Below, piece by piece: positions 26,179 to 35,574 of a stretch of 64,000 bases of DNA (position 1 is the stretch's first letter; every line of letters begins with the position of its first letter). The position numbers were made by a program, and so were the translations under genes. The stretch is from Gemmatimonadales bacterium (GTDB lineage Bacteria; Krumholzibacteriota; Krumholzibacteriia; LZORAL124-64-63): NCBI GenBank assembly GCA_019038745.1, contig JAHOYV010000070.1, positions 62,001-126,000 on the forward strand, read 5' to 3'. A model generated the notes under the pieces. The model did not search any database, was not told the DNA's origin, and saw only the letters and a list, made by a program, of their open reading frames with translations.

Positions 26179-27600
26179 TCAGCCCCCGTTTTTCACATGC
26201 TCATAACCGCGGCGGAATGCCTCCATATTCATGTCCACCAAGCTTTTCTTCTTGATTACTCTACGGAGTGTATCCTGGCAGAACTCCATCGAGAAGGCAT
26301 CAGTCGCTGCAGCCAGTGCGCCCAGGATTACCACGTTGGCCACCTTCGGGGTTCCCACCTCGTCGGCGATGTCGCTGGCGGGAATCAGGACCACGTTCAA
26401 GCGGTCGGCGTCCGGCCTACCTTCGATTACCGTGGTGTCGACGATGATGGTTCCCCCATCGACGACTTCATGCTCAAAGGCTTCCAATGAAGGCTGATTC
26501 ATAACCACCAGCACGTTCGGATGATCCACGAGCGGCGTTCCGATCCGAGTAGCCGATACGTTCACGGAACAGTTCGCTGTGCCGCCGCGCATTTCCGGAC
26601 CGTAGGCCGGGAACCAGCTGACCTCCTGCCCGCCGCGCATGCCGATCTGTGAAAGGAACAGACCCAGCGTCAGGATGCCTTGTCCCCCGAACCCCGCAAA
26701 CTTGCACTGCAGATCGTAGGGAAGTTTTACTTCCTGCGTATCTCCGACCTGGGACTTCAACTGGTCCAGGTAGACGTTGACCTTTTCCGGCTCGTAGGGT
26801 GCAAAAGTTCTGTCCCAGGCCCCATTGTCGACGTTGTCGGTCTCGTCCTTGTACACACCCAGGGGGAAGACCTTGACCATGTCCTCCATCAACCAATCAC
26901 GAGCGGCAACGGGATCCATCTTCCAACCCGTGGGACAGACCGAAAGGATCTCCACGAAGCTGTAGCCCTTGCCCTCGGACTGGTTCTTCAAGGCCTTGCG
27001 GATGGCCTTGCGGGCTTTCATGATCTGCTTGCTGTTGCCGATGGCCACGCGTTCGATGTAGGTCGGCGCCGGCAAGGTTGACAACATCTCGGCCATCTTG
27101 ATGGGATTGCCGTGTGTCTCGGTGATCCTGCCCAGCGGTGTGGTAGTCGAACGCTGGCCGATCATGGTCGTCGGAGCCATCTGCCCACCGGTCATTCCGT
27201 AGATGGCGTTGTTGACGAAGAAAACACAGATGTTCTCACCCCGGTTGGCGGCATGAATCGTCTCTGCGGTGCCGATGGCAGCGAGATCACCATCACCCTG
27301 GTAGGAAATGACGATCGCTTCAGGGTTGGTACGTTTGACCGCGGTGGCCACTGCAGGCGCCCGACCATGGGCGGCCTGGAAGTTACCGCAATTGAAGTAG
27401 TAGTAACCGAACACCGAGCAGCCGACCGGGGAGACGAAAACCGACCTCTCGGTCAGATTCAGATCCTCCATGGCCTCGGTGATCATCTTGTGGATGTTGC
27501 CGTGACCGCAGCCCGGACAGTAATGGGAAGCCTCTTGGGCCGGGCCTGTCTTGCGCTCGAAAACCGGGAAGAAGGCGGATGACTTCTCGTAGACTTTCAT
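26179..27600 (-). CDS. 2-oxoacid:ferredoxin oxidoreductase, fused beta and gamma subunits
   Basis: A 473-residue fusion. Residues 1 to about 270 are the TPP-binding beta subunit (HYCPGCGHGNIHK, SPVGCSVFGYYYF, GDGDLAAIG and NNAIYGMTGGQ for the diphosphate/Mg site). From about 298 comes a complete gamma subunit (FAGFGGQGILTLGLFL, WFPAYGPEMRGGTANC, VVMNQPSLEAFEHEV). The enzyme decarboxylates a 2-oxoacid to acyl-CoA and reduces ferredoxin. The best overall match in style is VOR/KOR, which use branched-chain 2-oxoacids or 2-oxoglutarate. Overlaps the alpha-subunit gene by 4 nt (ATGA). Confidence 0.9.
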   Translation of the reverse strand: MKVYEKSSAFFPVFERKTGPAQEASHYCPGCGHGNIHKMITEAMEDLNLTERSVFVSPVGCSVFGYYYFNCGNFQAAHGRAPAVATAVKRTNPEAIVISYQGDGDLAAIGTAETIHAANRGENICVFFVNNAIYGMTGGQMAPTTMIGQRSTTTPLGRITETHGNPIKMAEMLSTLPAPTYIERVAIGNSKQIMKARKAIRKALKNQSEGKGYSFVEILSVCPTGWKMDPVAARDWLMEDMVKVFPLGVYKDETDNVDNGAWDRTFAPYEPEKVNVYLDQLKSQVGDTQEVKLPYDLQCKFAGFGGQGILTLGLFLSQIGMRGGQEVSWFPAYGPEMRGGTANCSVNVSATRIGTPLVDHPNVLVVMNQPSLEAFEHEVVDGGTIIVDTTVIEGRPDADRLNVVLIPASDIADEVGTPKVANVVILGALAAATDAFSMEFCQDTLRRVIKKKSLVDMNMEAFRRGYEHVKNGG

Positions 27601-28661
27601 GACTTTGCGCCTCCTTCCAGGATTTTTGAATATTCAGCTTCCAGCTCCTCGCCACCGGGAACCACCCCGCCGCAGCGGCCATAGAAATGGACCGGAGCCC
27701 GCCCCTCAACCGCCAGCTGGACGTCTTCGATCATCTGACCGGTGGAAAGCTCCACAGCCAGGAAGTGGTCCACCCGGTCGGCCATCTCACTGATGACCTT
27801 CGTCGGGAAGGGCCAGATGGTGATGGGGCGCAGCAAACCGACTTTCAGCCCGGCCTTGCGGGCTGCATCAACTGTGGAATAAACGATTCGACTGACAACG
27901 CCGTAAGCCACGACGACCAGATCAGCATCGTCTGTCTTGTATTCCTCGTACATGACCTCGTTGGCCATTATCTCCTGGTACTTGCGATCCAGCTTGTGGT
28001 TGTGATCCTCAAGATCGTGAGGATCCAGCACGATGGAACTGACCAGATTATTACGGGTCTCGGCATTTCCCTCCACTGCCCAGGAGGAATGATCAATGGC
28101 CAACGGTTTGGCTTCGGGAATATCCACAACTTCCATCATCTGGCCGGTGATACCGTCAGCCATGATGCAGGCGGGGTTGCGATACTTGTCGGCCATTTCG
28201 AAGGCCAACATGGTCAGATCGCACATTTCCTGGGCCCCGTTCGGAGCCAAGGCAATCAGGCGATAATTCCCGTGTCCGCCGCCCTTGGTGACCTGGAAGT
28301 AGTCGGCCTGTTCGGGGGCGATATTGCCCAGGCCCGGTCCACCACGATCGATATTCACCACCACGCAAGGCAGCTCGGCTCCGGCGCAGTAGGACAGGCC
28401 CTCCTGCTTCAAACTGAAACCGGGGCTGGAGGAAGCAGTCATGGTACGGACCCCCATGCCGGAGGTGCCATACACCATATTGATAGCCGAGACCTCGCTC
28501 TCAGCCTGAATAAACACCCCACCCAAGGCTGGAAAATGCAGCGCCGCCGCGTGGGCGATCTCGCTGGCGGGTGTGATGGGATACCCGTAGTATGCCCTAC
28601 ATCCCGCCGCCAGAGCGCCGACGATGATGGCGTCGTTCCCCTTCATAAATTGTCTGGCCAT
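27597..28661 (-). CDS. vorB: 2-oxoacid:ferredoxin oxidoreductase alpha subunit
   Basis: A 354-residue alpha subunit (pyrimidine-binding domain plus transketolase C-like domain). It shows MKGNDAIIVGALAAGCRAYY, GYPITPASEI, FIQAESEVSAINMVYGTSGM and TASSSPGFSLKQEGLSY, then VVVNIDRGGPGLGNIAPEQAD. The pattern fits 3-methyl-2-oxobutanoate (VOR) enzymes better than pyruvate synthases, but substrate cannot be fixed from motifs. It follows the ferredoxin gene by 39 nt and is coupled to the beta-gamma fusion. The naming of VOR subunits differs among databases. Confidence 0.9.
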   Translation of the reverse strand: MARQFMKGNDAIIVGALAAGCRAYYGYPITPASEIAHAAALHFPALGGVFIQAESEVSAINMVYGTSGMGVRTMTASSSPGFSLKQEGLSYCAGAELPCVVVNIDRGGPGLGNIAPEQADYFQVTKGGGHGNYRLIALAPNGAQEMCDLTMLAFEMADKYRNPACIMADGITGQMMEVVDIPEAKPLAIDHSSWAVEGNAETRNNLVSSIVLDPHDLEDHNHKLDRKYQEIMANEVMYEEYKTDDADLVVVAYGVVSRIVYSTVDAARKAGLKVGLLRPITIWPFPTKVISEMADRVDHFLAVELSTGQMIEDVQLAVEGRAPVHFYGRCGGVVPGGEELEAEYSKILEGGAKS

Positions 28662-28700
28662 TGCCGTTCTCCCGTTCAGTTTGAATCCAGCTCGATTTCG

Positions 28701-28931
28701 TTACGGCTTGACGACTCGAATCGCGGCCGGTTCCGGACAGGCGTAGAAACACAGTCCGCACCCGGTGCAATCGCTACCGGTATAGTAGGCCGGATGGTAA
28801 CTGGCGCTGTTCAATTTGTCGCTGATGGCGATCACGCTCTTCGGGCAAACCGCCAGGCAGAGTTGGCAGCCTTTGCAGAGCTCGCTATTGACCTCCATGA
28901 AAGGCACTTCAACCGTTGTCTTCTCGGTCAT
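28701..28931 (-). CDS. 2x[4Fe-4S] ferredoxin, delta subunit of the oxidoreductase
   Basis: A 76-residue ferredoxin with two CxxCxxCxxxC/P clusters: [13 protein letters not shown] and [14 protein letters not shown]. It starts at ATG 28931 behind GAGGTGG; the upstream open frame to 29027 is not supported by any ribosome site. It is the first gene of the fdx-alpha-beta/gamma set and should carry electrons from the oxidoreductase. VOR delta subunits have this size and motif spacing. Confidence 0.92.
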   Translation of the reverse strand: MTEKTTVEVPFMEVNSELCKGCQLCLAVCPKSVIAISDKLNSASYHPAYYTGSDCTGCGLCFYACPEPAAIRVVKP

Positions 28932-29287
28932 GAAAACCACCTCGCGCGAAAGGAAAAGTGGACTATCGATTGGGAGAAATATAATAAGCGGGATCGCGAG
29001 GGGAAAGAAAAGTTGGGTGCTTGGCAATAACTATTGGGCGGATGCTGGTCCTGGTAACGCCTCAGATGGGTGACGCAACTGCAGCACTGTGGAGAATTCA
29101 GAAAACATTGGGTTATCCGGGGGTCATCTGAGAGCCAGATTTGTTTTGTTTTGGGGGTTGAAATTCTCAGCAATTCCGTATGCAAACGACTTTTGAGCCT
29201 CCCTTCGACCGTGGCACTTTATGATGGATTTCCAAAAACTGCGTATTATCACCCGCACCTCTCCGCTTGCCTTTTTCCCTCAAGTTT

Positions 29288-29382
29288 TTCCCCTGGGGGA
29301 AGGAATCCTCAACACAACCGGGTGATTCCATCCCTGTCTTTTCGGGTCCAGTTTCTTCCCCCACCCCCTTCCCCCGGGGGAA
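29288..29382. repeat. Two copies of a palindromic GC repeat
   Basis: TTCCCCTGGGGGAAGGAATC (from 29288) and TTCCCCCGGGGGAAGGAGTC (from 29369) are diverged direct copies. The second core, TTCCCCCGGGGGAA (29369-29382), is a perfect 14-nt palindrome. Both continue with a related tail containing CCACAAGC or ACACAACC. They look like an interspersed REP-type element. Confidence 0.6.
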
Positions 29383-29655
29383 GGAGTCACCGCCACAAGC
29401 ATCTGCAAAATAATCCATTATCTCCAGCATGGCTTCGACCTTATCGCCGGACAACTTTTGACACACTGCCTGATCAGCGGCCTCCTGTCTGGTTGGAAGG
29501 ATTTATTTATGTTTTGCCTGCATAGAGGCCGGTCAAAAACCTCCCTGATCGGATCATTTATAGACCATTTCGGGATCCTTGGAAAAGGCTCTCCGTTTAT
29601 AATGGTTCCTACCGGAGAGAAATGCAGAGGGGGGCCAAAAAAACGCCTAACCTTG

Positions 29656-29681
29656 ATGGGAGGCGGTTTCCCGCCTCCCAT
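29656..29681 (-). terminator. Hairpin after the enoyl-CoA hydratase gene
   Basis: An 11-bp perfect stem, ATGGGAGGCGG with CCGCCTCCCAT, and a 4-nt loop (GAAA on minus). It begins 22 nt past the stop. The T-run (seven T, minus strand, near 29643-29637) is about 12 nt farther, so termination is likely but not textbook. Confidence 0.55.
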
Positions 29682-29702
29682 TCTTACAGCCTCACAAATC
29701 CA

Positions 29703-30485
29703 TCAACCGTCACTGAATTCCGGTTTTCGCTTTTCCATGAAGGCCTGGCAGCCCTCACGCGCATCGGCTGAGGAGCCACAAACGCCGAACAAGGCTGCCT
29801 CAAGGCGGCAACCGCTGTCCTGTGTCATCTGCAACCCTTCCCCGATGGATTTCAAGGCGATCCGCAGGGTCAGGCTGGACTTGGCGGCCAGTTTGCCCGC
29901 TACCTTCTGGACCGCCGGCATCAATTCATCCGCAGGGTAAACCTTGTTGACCAGCCCGATCCTCTGGGCCTCCGCAGCGTCGATCATGCCTCCGGTCAGA
30001 ACCAACTCCAGGGCTTGGCCCCGGCCGACCAGGCGGGGCAACCGCTGTGTCCCACCAAATCCGGGGATGAGACCCAATCCCGTCTCGGGCAGACCCAGCT
30101 TGGCAACATCAGCCGCGTACCGGAAAGTGCAGGCCATGGCCAGCTCGCATCCGCCTCCGAGTGCGAATCCGTTTACCGCGGCGATAACCGGCTTGCCCAG
30201 GTTCTCGATTTTGTTCACCATGTCCTGGCCATGGGCAGCCAATCGTTCAGCCTCCGAGGAGTTCATATTCGCCAGTTCGCCTATATCGGCCCCGGCGACG
30301 AATGCCTTTTCTCCGGCGCCCCGCAGAATCACCACCCTTGCGGCGGGATCTTCGCGCAAGGTATCGAAACAACGGTGCAAGTCATCGATCGTTGCCTTGT
30401 TCAGGGCATTGAGCTTGTCAGGCCGATTTACGGTGACCGTTGCCACTCCAGCCTCAATCTCAGTGATCAGGTTTTCAAACTCCAT
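29703..30485 (-). CDS. Enoyl-CoA hydratase (crotonase)
   Basis: A 260-residue crotonase that hydrates trans-2-enoyl-CoA, for example crotonyl-CoA, to 3-hydroxyacyl-CoA. The oxyanion-hole motif GEKAFVAGADIGEL, the first catalytic Glu in FALGGGCELAMACTFR (about 118) and the second in LPETGLGLIPGFGGTQRLPR (about 138) are present, as in mitochondrial-type ECH. It works with the 3-hydroxybutyryl-CoA dehydrogenase, thiolase and acyl-CoA dehydrogenases at 55-64 kb. A purine-rich GGAAAGGGAA site precedes the ATG. Stands alone, facing away from the histidine kinase gene. Confidence 0.95.
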   Translation of the reverse strand: MEFENLITEIEAGVATVTVNRPDKLNALNKATIDDLHRCFDTLREDPAARVVILRGAGEKAFVAGADIGELANMNSSEAERLAAHGQDMVNKIENLGKPVIAAVNGFALGGGCELAMACTFRYAADVAKLGLPETGLGLIPGFGGTQRLPRLVGRGQALELVLTGGMIDAAEAQRIGLVNKVYPADELMPAVQKVAGKLAAKSSLTLRIALKSIGEGLQMTQDSGCRLEAALFGVCGSSADAREGCQAFMEKRKPEFSDG

Positions 30486-30693
30486 TTGCAGTTCCCTTTC
30501 CTTAAGAACCCGAGTAATTGCGCAATGAGATACTAACAGATGGCGGCCCTCCCTCCCAGACCCGATTCCCCCGTTGGGCCAGCAAATACGGTTTGACCAT
30601 TTTTCGCTGGATCTTGTCTCACAAATTGTGGATACTGATAAATATATAGACCATTTTCAATCGTATTAAGTTTTGAGGGGGGTGAATCCGGTT

Positions 30694-32121
30694 TTGAACT
30701 CATTCTTCCAGGAATTCCTCGCCGGCCCCCTGATCGCCCTTGTAATTCTGGCATTGGCCCTTTTGGTGGCCTTGGTTTTGATGGTGCGTCGTTATCGAAC
30801 AGCCTGCCTGGATCGAGATCATTTACGGGAAATCACCCTCACCCAGGAACATCAGCTGAAACAGGCTCAACGCATGGAAGCGGTGGGGATCCTCGCCGGT
30901 AGCATTGTCCACAACCTTAATAATCTACTGGCGGTAATTCTGGGGCACGCCCGAATGAACTATCGAAAATCGACAAACGATTCGGCCGAAAACGAGGATC
31001 TGGGACAAATCATAAAAGCCGGTACCATGGCCAGCGAATTGGTGCAGGAAATCAGTAACTTTTATCGCCAGGCTGATCAGGCCCGCAAACCAACGGACCT
31101 GGTTCCCCTGGTACGCGACACTTTGAAGTTTTTGCGGGACATTCTTCCCCCCAACGTGGTGATCCTGGAGGATCTGGATCCAAATTGTGGTCTGGTCCTG
31201 GCCACGCCAACCGGCGTGCAGCAGGTGTTGATGAATTTGTGCAATAATTCTCTTCAGGCCATGTACCGCGACCACGGCGAAATCAAGGTGACTTTGCGTA
31301 GTGAAAAAGTTACCGGCTGGCATCGCGCCATACCCCAGGACCTGGAACCCGGCTCTTATGCCAAGCTCACAGTTAGAGACAACGGCCGAGGTCTGAGCGA
31401 AGAAGCCCTGGGCCGAATCTTCGATTCCTACTTTTCCGATTCCGAGGTTGGAAGTGGCATGGGTATCGGTCTAAGCACCGTCTACCGCATTTTGAAGGAC
31501 CACGAGGGTGCCTCGATTCCCCAGAGCCGAGTTGGACATGGCGCCAGTTTCGACATCTACTTCCCCTTGATCGCCTGGAGCGTATCGGAGGACACTGTCC
31601 AAGAGGATATTTCACAAGTTCTTAGCCTGACTCAAAACAAGGACCAACCCAAAACAATCGACCAGGAAGAGGAACAGGATTCTTCGCTGGAGTCGATTCC
31701 CGGTATAGTTTCACCAGGCAAAACCGGGCAAGGGCAACGGGGCAACGTTCTGCTGGTGGATGATGAAAAGATGGTTTCCCAAGTCATGTTTTCCGGATTG
31801 ACCAGCCAGGGATTCCGGGTCACCGTCCACACCGATGCCCGACTGGCCTTGGCCGAATTCGCAGAGAGCCCCGATGGTTACGACATTGTGGTCACGGATC
31901 AGATCATGCCCCATATGTCCGGCATTCGGTTGACCAAGAAGATTCACGGCATTCGGCCCCACACTCCGGTAATCCTGATGACCGGTTTCCGGGACAGCTT
32001 CAACGAGGCCCAGGCCAAGGAAGCCGGTATTCAGAGTTTCATCCTCAAGCCCTTCAGCCATCGGGACCTGGCCAACCTACTGGACCGGACTCTCCTGCGG
32101 CGGATGAAAGGGACCCAATGA
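30694..32121 (+). CDS. Membrane hybrid histidine kinase with C-terminal receiver
   Basis: A kinase of about 475 residues. One transmembrane helix (LIALVILALALLVALVLM) and a short coiled coil lead to the HisKA-type H-box SIVHNLNNLLAVIL (His near 73). The HATPase domain has the N-box LCNNSLQAM, DNGRGLSEEA and SGMGIGLSTVYRIL. A 60-residue acidic linker precedes a receiver domain (LVDDEK, Asp near 401 in VVTDQIMPHMSG, and the Lys in FILKPFS). There is no large sensor domain. The start is uncertain: TTG at 30694 sits 10 nt after GAGGGGGG, but the frame opens at 30673. No response regulator is next to it; the NtrC-type regulator at 22 kb is one orphan that might pair with it. Confidence 0.85.
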   Translation: MNSFFQEFLAGPLIALVILALALLVALVLMVRRYRTACLDRDHLREITLTQEHQLKQAQRMEAVGILAGSIVHNLNNLLAVILGHARMNYRKSTNDSAENEDLGQIIKAGTMASELVQEISNFYRQADQARKPTDLVPLVRDTLKFLRDILPPNVVILEDLDPNCGLVLATPTGVQQVLMNLCNNSLQAMYRDHGEIKVTLRSEKVTGWHRAIPQDLEPGSYAKLTVRDNGRGLSEEALGRIFDSYFSDSEVGSGMGIGLSTVYRILKDHEGASIPQSRVGHGASFDIYFPLIAWSVSEDTVQEDISQVLSLTQNKDQPKTIDQEEEQDSSLESIPGIVSPGKTGQGQRGNVLLVDDEKMVSQVMFSGLTSQGFRVTVHTDARLALAEFAESPDGYDIVVTDQIMPHMSGIRLTKKIHGIRPHTPVILMTGFRDSFNEAQAKEAGIQSFILKPFSHRDLANLLDRTLLRRMKGTQ

Positions 32122-32136
32122 CCCAGGCTGGTTGGC

Positions 32137-32300
32137 CGGATTAGTTTGTCGGATTAGTTTGTCGGGTTGACTGATCTACGGGTCCGGACTACACTTCAGA
32201 ATCCTGGTCCAAGACTATGCAATTAAGGATCTTTCAACCCCCAGCCAGTATCCTCGGCTTACGTTGGCGGATTCAGACAAGGGATCCAAGTTTTGGATCC
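32137..32300. repeat. Repeat-rich leader region before the carboxylase operon
   Basis: The 264-nt gap before the carboxyltransferase gene contains two perfect tandem copies of a 13-mer CGGATTAGTTTGT (32137-32162). It also has a perfect inverted repeat GGATCCAA-GTT-TTGGATCC (32282-32300) and two TCATAGGT boxes just after it. No ORF. Possibly regulatory. Confidence 0.5.
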
Positions 32301-32385
32301 AATTCATAGGTTCCACTTTTAGGTTCAAATCATAGGTCCAGAACATGGGGCCAACCAATCATCTGTGATGAAGAGGGTCAAAAAC

Positions 32386-33942
32386 ATGTCCAATTCCCAG
32401 CAGGACAAGCTCAACCATTTGAATGAACTGCGCCAACAGGCCATCGAGGGCGGCGGTCCCGAAAAAACTGCAAAAATCCACGAAAAGGGACGCTTGACGG
32501 CCCGTGAACGGATCCACCTGCTGTTGGACGAGGGTAGTTTCCAGGAGACAGGAGTCTTTGTCCGCCACCGCAGTCACGAGATGGGCATTGACAAGAATCG
32601 TCCCCTTGGTGATGGAATGGTCACCGGAGTGGGCCGGGTCGACGGCCGCCAAGTGTATGTTTTCGCCCAGGATTTCACAGTTTTCGGCGGCTCGATGAGC
32701 GAGGCGAACGCGAACAAGATCTGCCGTCTGATGGATCAGGCCCTGGAGAACGGCTGCCCGGTTATTGGATTGAACGACAGCGGCGGCGCCCGCATCCAGG
32801 AAGGTGTGCGCTCCCTCGCCGGCTACGCCGAAATTTTCTGGCGCAATACAATGGCATCCGGTGTCATCCCCCAGATTTCCGCCATTCTCGGCCCCTGTGC
32901 CGGCGGCGCGGTCTACTCGCCGGCGATCACCGACTTCACCTTGATGGTGGATCAGACCAGCTATATGTTCGTGACCGGCCCCAACGTAATCAAGATGGTC
33001 ACGAACGAGGATGTGACATTCGAGGAATTGGGCGGAGCCAACACCCATTCCACCAAGAGCGGCGTTTCCCACTTCATGGCGGCCAGCGACCAGGATTGCC
33101 TGCTGATGACCCGGCGTCTGTTGAGCTTCATGCCCCAGAACAACCTCGAGGATCCACCCCGCATCGTTCCCAACGACAAGCCTGACCGACGGGAAACCAA
33201 GCTTAACGACATCGTACCGGACGACAACAAAAAACCTTACGACATGCTTGAGGTGATCCGCCTGATCGTGGACGAGGGCGACTTCATGGAGGTCCAGCCG
33301 CGTCACGCCCAGAACATCATCTGCGGCTTTGCCCGGCTGGACGGACAAGTAGTCGGCATCGTCGCCAACCAACCGAAATTCCAGGCCGGCGTCCTGGATA
33401 TTCCTTCCAGTATCAAAGGGGCCCGCTTCGTCCGGACCTGCGACTGTTTCAACATTCCCCTGGTCGTCTTCGAGGATGTGCCCGGTTTCCTGCCCGGGAC
33501 AGACCAGGAATACGGAGGCATCATCAAACACGGCGCCAAGTTGTTGTTCGCCTTCTGCGAAGCCACCGTGCCCAAGCTGACGGTAATCACGCGCAAGGCC
33601 TACGGCGGGGCCTACGACGTCATGAACAGCAAACATATCCGGGCAGACTGGAATGTGGCCTGGCCCGGATCCGAATTGGCTGTAATGGGTTCGGAAGGAG
33701 CAGTGAACATTCTGTACCGCAACCAGATCGCTGCCAGCAAGGATCCCGATGCAGAACGAAAAAAATTAATCGACGAATACGACGAAACCTACGCCAATCC
33801 TTATATTGCAGCGGGCCTGGGGTACCTGGACGACGTGATCGAACCTGCGGAAACGCGATCGCAGTTGATCCTGGCGCTGGGTCATCTGAGCAACAAGAAA
33901 CAGACCCTGCCACCGAAAAAACACGGCAACATTCCGCTCTAG
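32386..33942 (+). CDS. pccB: Acyl-CoA carboxylase carboxyltransferase subunit (PccB-like)
   Basis: A 518-residue carboxyltransferase that moves CO2 from carboxybiotin to propionyl-CoA or a related acyl-CoA. Both crotonase-fold halves are present. The first has [20 protein letters not shown] and [13 protein letters not shown]; the second has [34 protein letters not shown] and [18 protein letters not shown] at 32386 was chosen for AGAGGGT six nt upstream; the frame is open to 32365. It heads a three-gene set with a biotin carboxylase and a biotin carrier. It is paralogous to the carboxyltransferase at 41.6-43.2 kb. Propionyl-CoA is the likely substrate because methylmalonyl-CoA epimerase lies nearby. 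Confidence 0.92.
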   Translation: MSNSQQDKLNHLNELRQQAIEGGGPEKTAKIHEKGRLTARERIHLLLDEGSFQETGVFVRHRSHEMGIDKNRPLGDGMVTGVGRVDGRQVYVFAQDFTVFGGSMSEANANKICRLMDQALENGCPVIGLNDSGGARIQEGVRSLAGYAEIFWRNTMASGVIPQISAILGPCAGGAVYSPAITDFTLMVDQTSYMFVTGPNVIKMVTNEDVTFEELGGANTHSTKSGVSHFMAASDQDCLLMTRRLLSFMPQNNLEDPPRIVPNDKPDRRETKLNDIVPDDNKKPYDMLEVIRLIVDEGDFMEVQPRHAQNIICGFARLDGQVVGIVANQPKFQAGVLDIPSSIKGARFVRTCDCFNIPLVVFEDVPGFLPGTDQEYGGIIKHGAKLLFAFCEATVPKLTVITRKAYGGAYDVMNSKHIRADWNVAWPGSELAVMGSEGAVNILYRNQIAASKDPDAERKKLIDEYDETYANPYIAAGLGYLDDVIEPAETRSQLILALGHLSNKKQTLPPKKHGNIPL

Positions 33943-33981
33943 AAATGATCCGGCCGGGAAGGTCCGATCCGGGAGAACGCT

Positions 33982-35508
33982 TTGACTGGCAAGAAATTCG
34001 ACAAGGTCCTGGTGGCCAACCGGGGCGAAATTGCGGTCCGCATCCTGCAAGGCCTGCAGGAAATGGGATTGGGAACAGTGGCTGTCTACTCTGACGTGGA
34101 CCGTACCGCGTTACACGTATTGCAGGCCGACGAAGCGGTGTTCATCGGACCGGCCCCCGCGGCGGAGAGCTACCTGGTAGGTGAAAAAATTATCGCGGCG
34201 GCGAAGGAGTCCGGCGCCCAGGCCATCCACCCGGGTTACGGTTTCCTGTCCGAAAACGGCGCCTTCGCCGAGGCGGTGGAAGCGGCAGGATTGGTATTCA
34301 TCGGCCCCACGGCCGAATCCATGAAGGTGATGGGCGACAAACTCTCGGCTCGTCGCAAGATGCGCGGCAGTGGAGTTCCGGTTGTACCCGGCACTGACGA
34401 AGCGGTATCGGACCCAGACCGGGCCATCAAAATAGCGGAGGAGATCGGCTATCCTGTGCTGTTGAAAGCCAGCGCCGGAGGCGGCGGCAAGGGAATGCGA
34501 ATCGTCCGTGAAGCCAATGATATGGCCAGTGCCCTGCGCCAAACCATGGGTGAAGCCAAAAATGCCTTCGGTGACGACTCGATTTTCGTTGAGAAGTACA
34601 TCGAAAGTCCCAAGCATATCGAGGTGCAGGTACTGGGAGATGGGCAAGGCAACGCCATCCACCTCTTCGAGCGGGAGTGCTCGGTACAACGACGGCACCA
34701 GAAAGTAATCGAGGAAAGCCCCTCCCCATCTCTAACGCCGGAATTGCGCCGTGAAATTTGTGAAACTGCGGTCCGAACCGCCGAGGCGATTAATTACCGC
34801 GGCGCCGGCACAGTTGAATTCATCCTCGCCCCCGGAGGGGAATTTTACTTCCTGGAGATGAACACCCGTCTACAGGTTGAACACCCCATCACCGAGATGG
34901 TGACCGGAACTGACCTTGTGCAGGCCATGGTGAAGATCGCCCGGGGTGAGGGAATCTGTTACAAGCAGGACGAATTGGTCCAGCGCGGTTGGGCCATCGA
35001 ATACCGACTCTACGCGGAGGACCCGGGTAAGAACTTTGCGCCCAGTGTAGGCAGAATCCTGGCCCTGAACCTGCCTCAGGGGCCCGGCATACGCGTGGAT
35101 TCGGGGATCTACGAAGGCTTCGATGTGCCGGTTCATTACGATCCGATGCTAGCCAAGCTCATTGTTTGGGGTGAGGACCGGGATCAGGCTCTTGCCCGCT
35201 CCCGCCGTGCCTTGCGGGAGTTTATCCTGCATGGGCCGGTACACAATATGCCCTTTCATCTTTGGGCCCTGGATCAGGCGTCCTTCCAGTCAGGAAGATA
35301 CACCACCGACTTCGTGGGCCAGGAATTCGACAGCAACGACTGGTTGCCGGAACTTGATGAGGATCAAAGGCAGGCCCTGATCGCTGCGGCAGCCTTGTTC
35401 GAGGCTCACCGCCGCTCTGACGGGAGTCCAGAAACAGGAGTGGGCAAGGAAGCTCCCACCAGCAACTGGCGCCTGAGCGCCCGTCGATCTATGACCGGAA
35501 ACACCTGA
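33982..35508 (+). CDS. accC: Biotin carboxylase subunit of acyl-CoA carboxylase
   Basis: A 508-residue ATP-grasp enzyme that carboxylates biotin with bicarbonate and ATP. Domains: the N-terminal biotin carboxylase fold (KVLVANRGEIAVRI, IHPGYGFLSENGAFAEA), the ATP-grasp domain with the glycine loop KASAGGGGKGMRIV and ESPKHIEVQVLGD, ERECSVQRRHQKVIEESPSP, and the signature EMNTRLQVEHPITEM near 292. The C-terminal domain is followed by a short unconserved tail after about 470. The TTG start at 33982 has GGAG six nt upstream. It has no fused carrier domain; the carrier is encoded next. Confidence 0.95.
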   Translation: MTGKKFDKVLVANRGEIAVRILQGLQEMGLGTVAVYSDVDRTALHVLQADEAVFIGPAPAAESYLVGEKIIAAAKESGAQAIHPGYGFLSENGAFAEAVEAAGLVFIGPTAESMKVMGDKLSARRKMRGSGVPVVPGTDEAVSDPDRAIKIAEEIGYPVLLKASAGGGGKGMRIVREANDMASALRQTMGEAKNAFGDDSIFVEKYIESPKHIEVQVLGDGQGNAIHLFERECSVQRRHQKVIEESPSPSLTPELRREICETAVRTAEAINYRGAGTVEFILAPGGEFYFLEMNTRLQVEHPITEMVTGTDLVQAMVKIARGEGICYKQDELVQRGWAIEYRLYAEDPGKNFAPSVGRILALNLPQGPGIRVDSGIYEGFDVPVHYDPMLAKLIVWGEDRDQALARSRRALREFILHGPVHNMPFHLWALDQASFQSGRYTTDFVGQEFDSNDWLPELDEDQRQALIAAAALFEAHRRSDGSPETGVGKEAPTSNWRLSARRSMTGNT

Positions 35509-35574
35509 GTCGGATGATGGCGTCTCGGCAGCATTCGATTTCGACCGGAATCAGTTTCGAAAGAGGTTTTGACC

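Larger units (their letters stand above)
28932..29702. other. 770-nt gap with palindromic GC repeats, no intact gene
   Basis: No ORF here has a convincing start or family match. It holds two related GC-rich palindromes (29288-29301 and 29369-29382), a hairpin after the crotonase gene (29656-29681), and on minus a short stretch reading FLEIHHKVPRSKGGSK (within 29167-29466) that resembles an HNH-nuclease motif but soon meets a stop. The AT-rich TATTATATT near 28980 may be part of the ferredoxin promoter. Probably a decayed insertion plus regulatory sequence. Confidence 0.5.

Noticed and set aside
29167..29466. A 99-codon minus-strand frame with an HNH-like motif as a real gene
   Set aside because: Most of it translates palindromic repeats, there is no ribosome site, and it stops right after the motif; kept only as a possible remnant.
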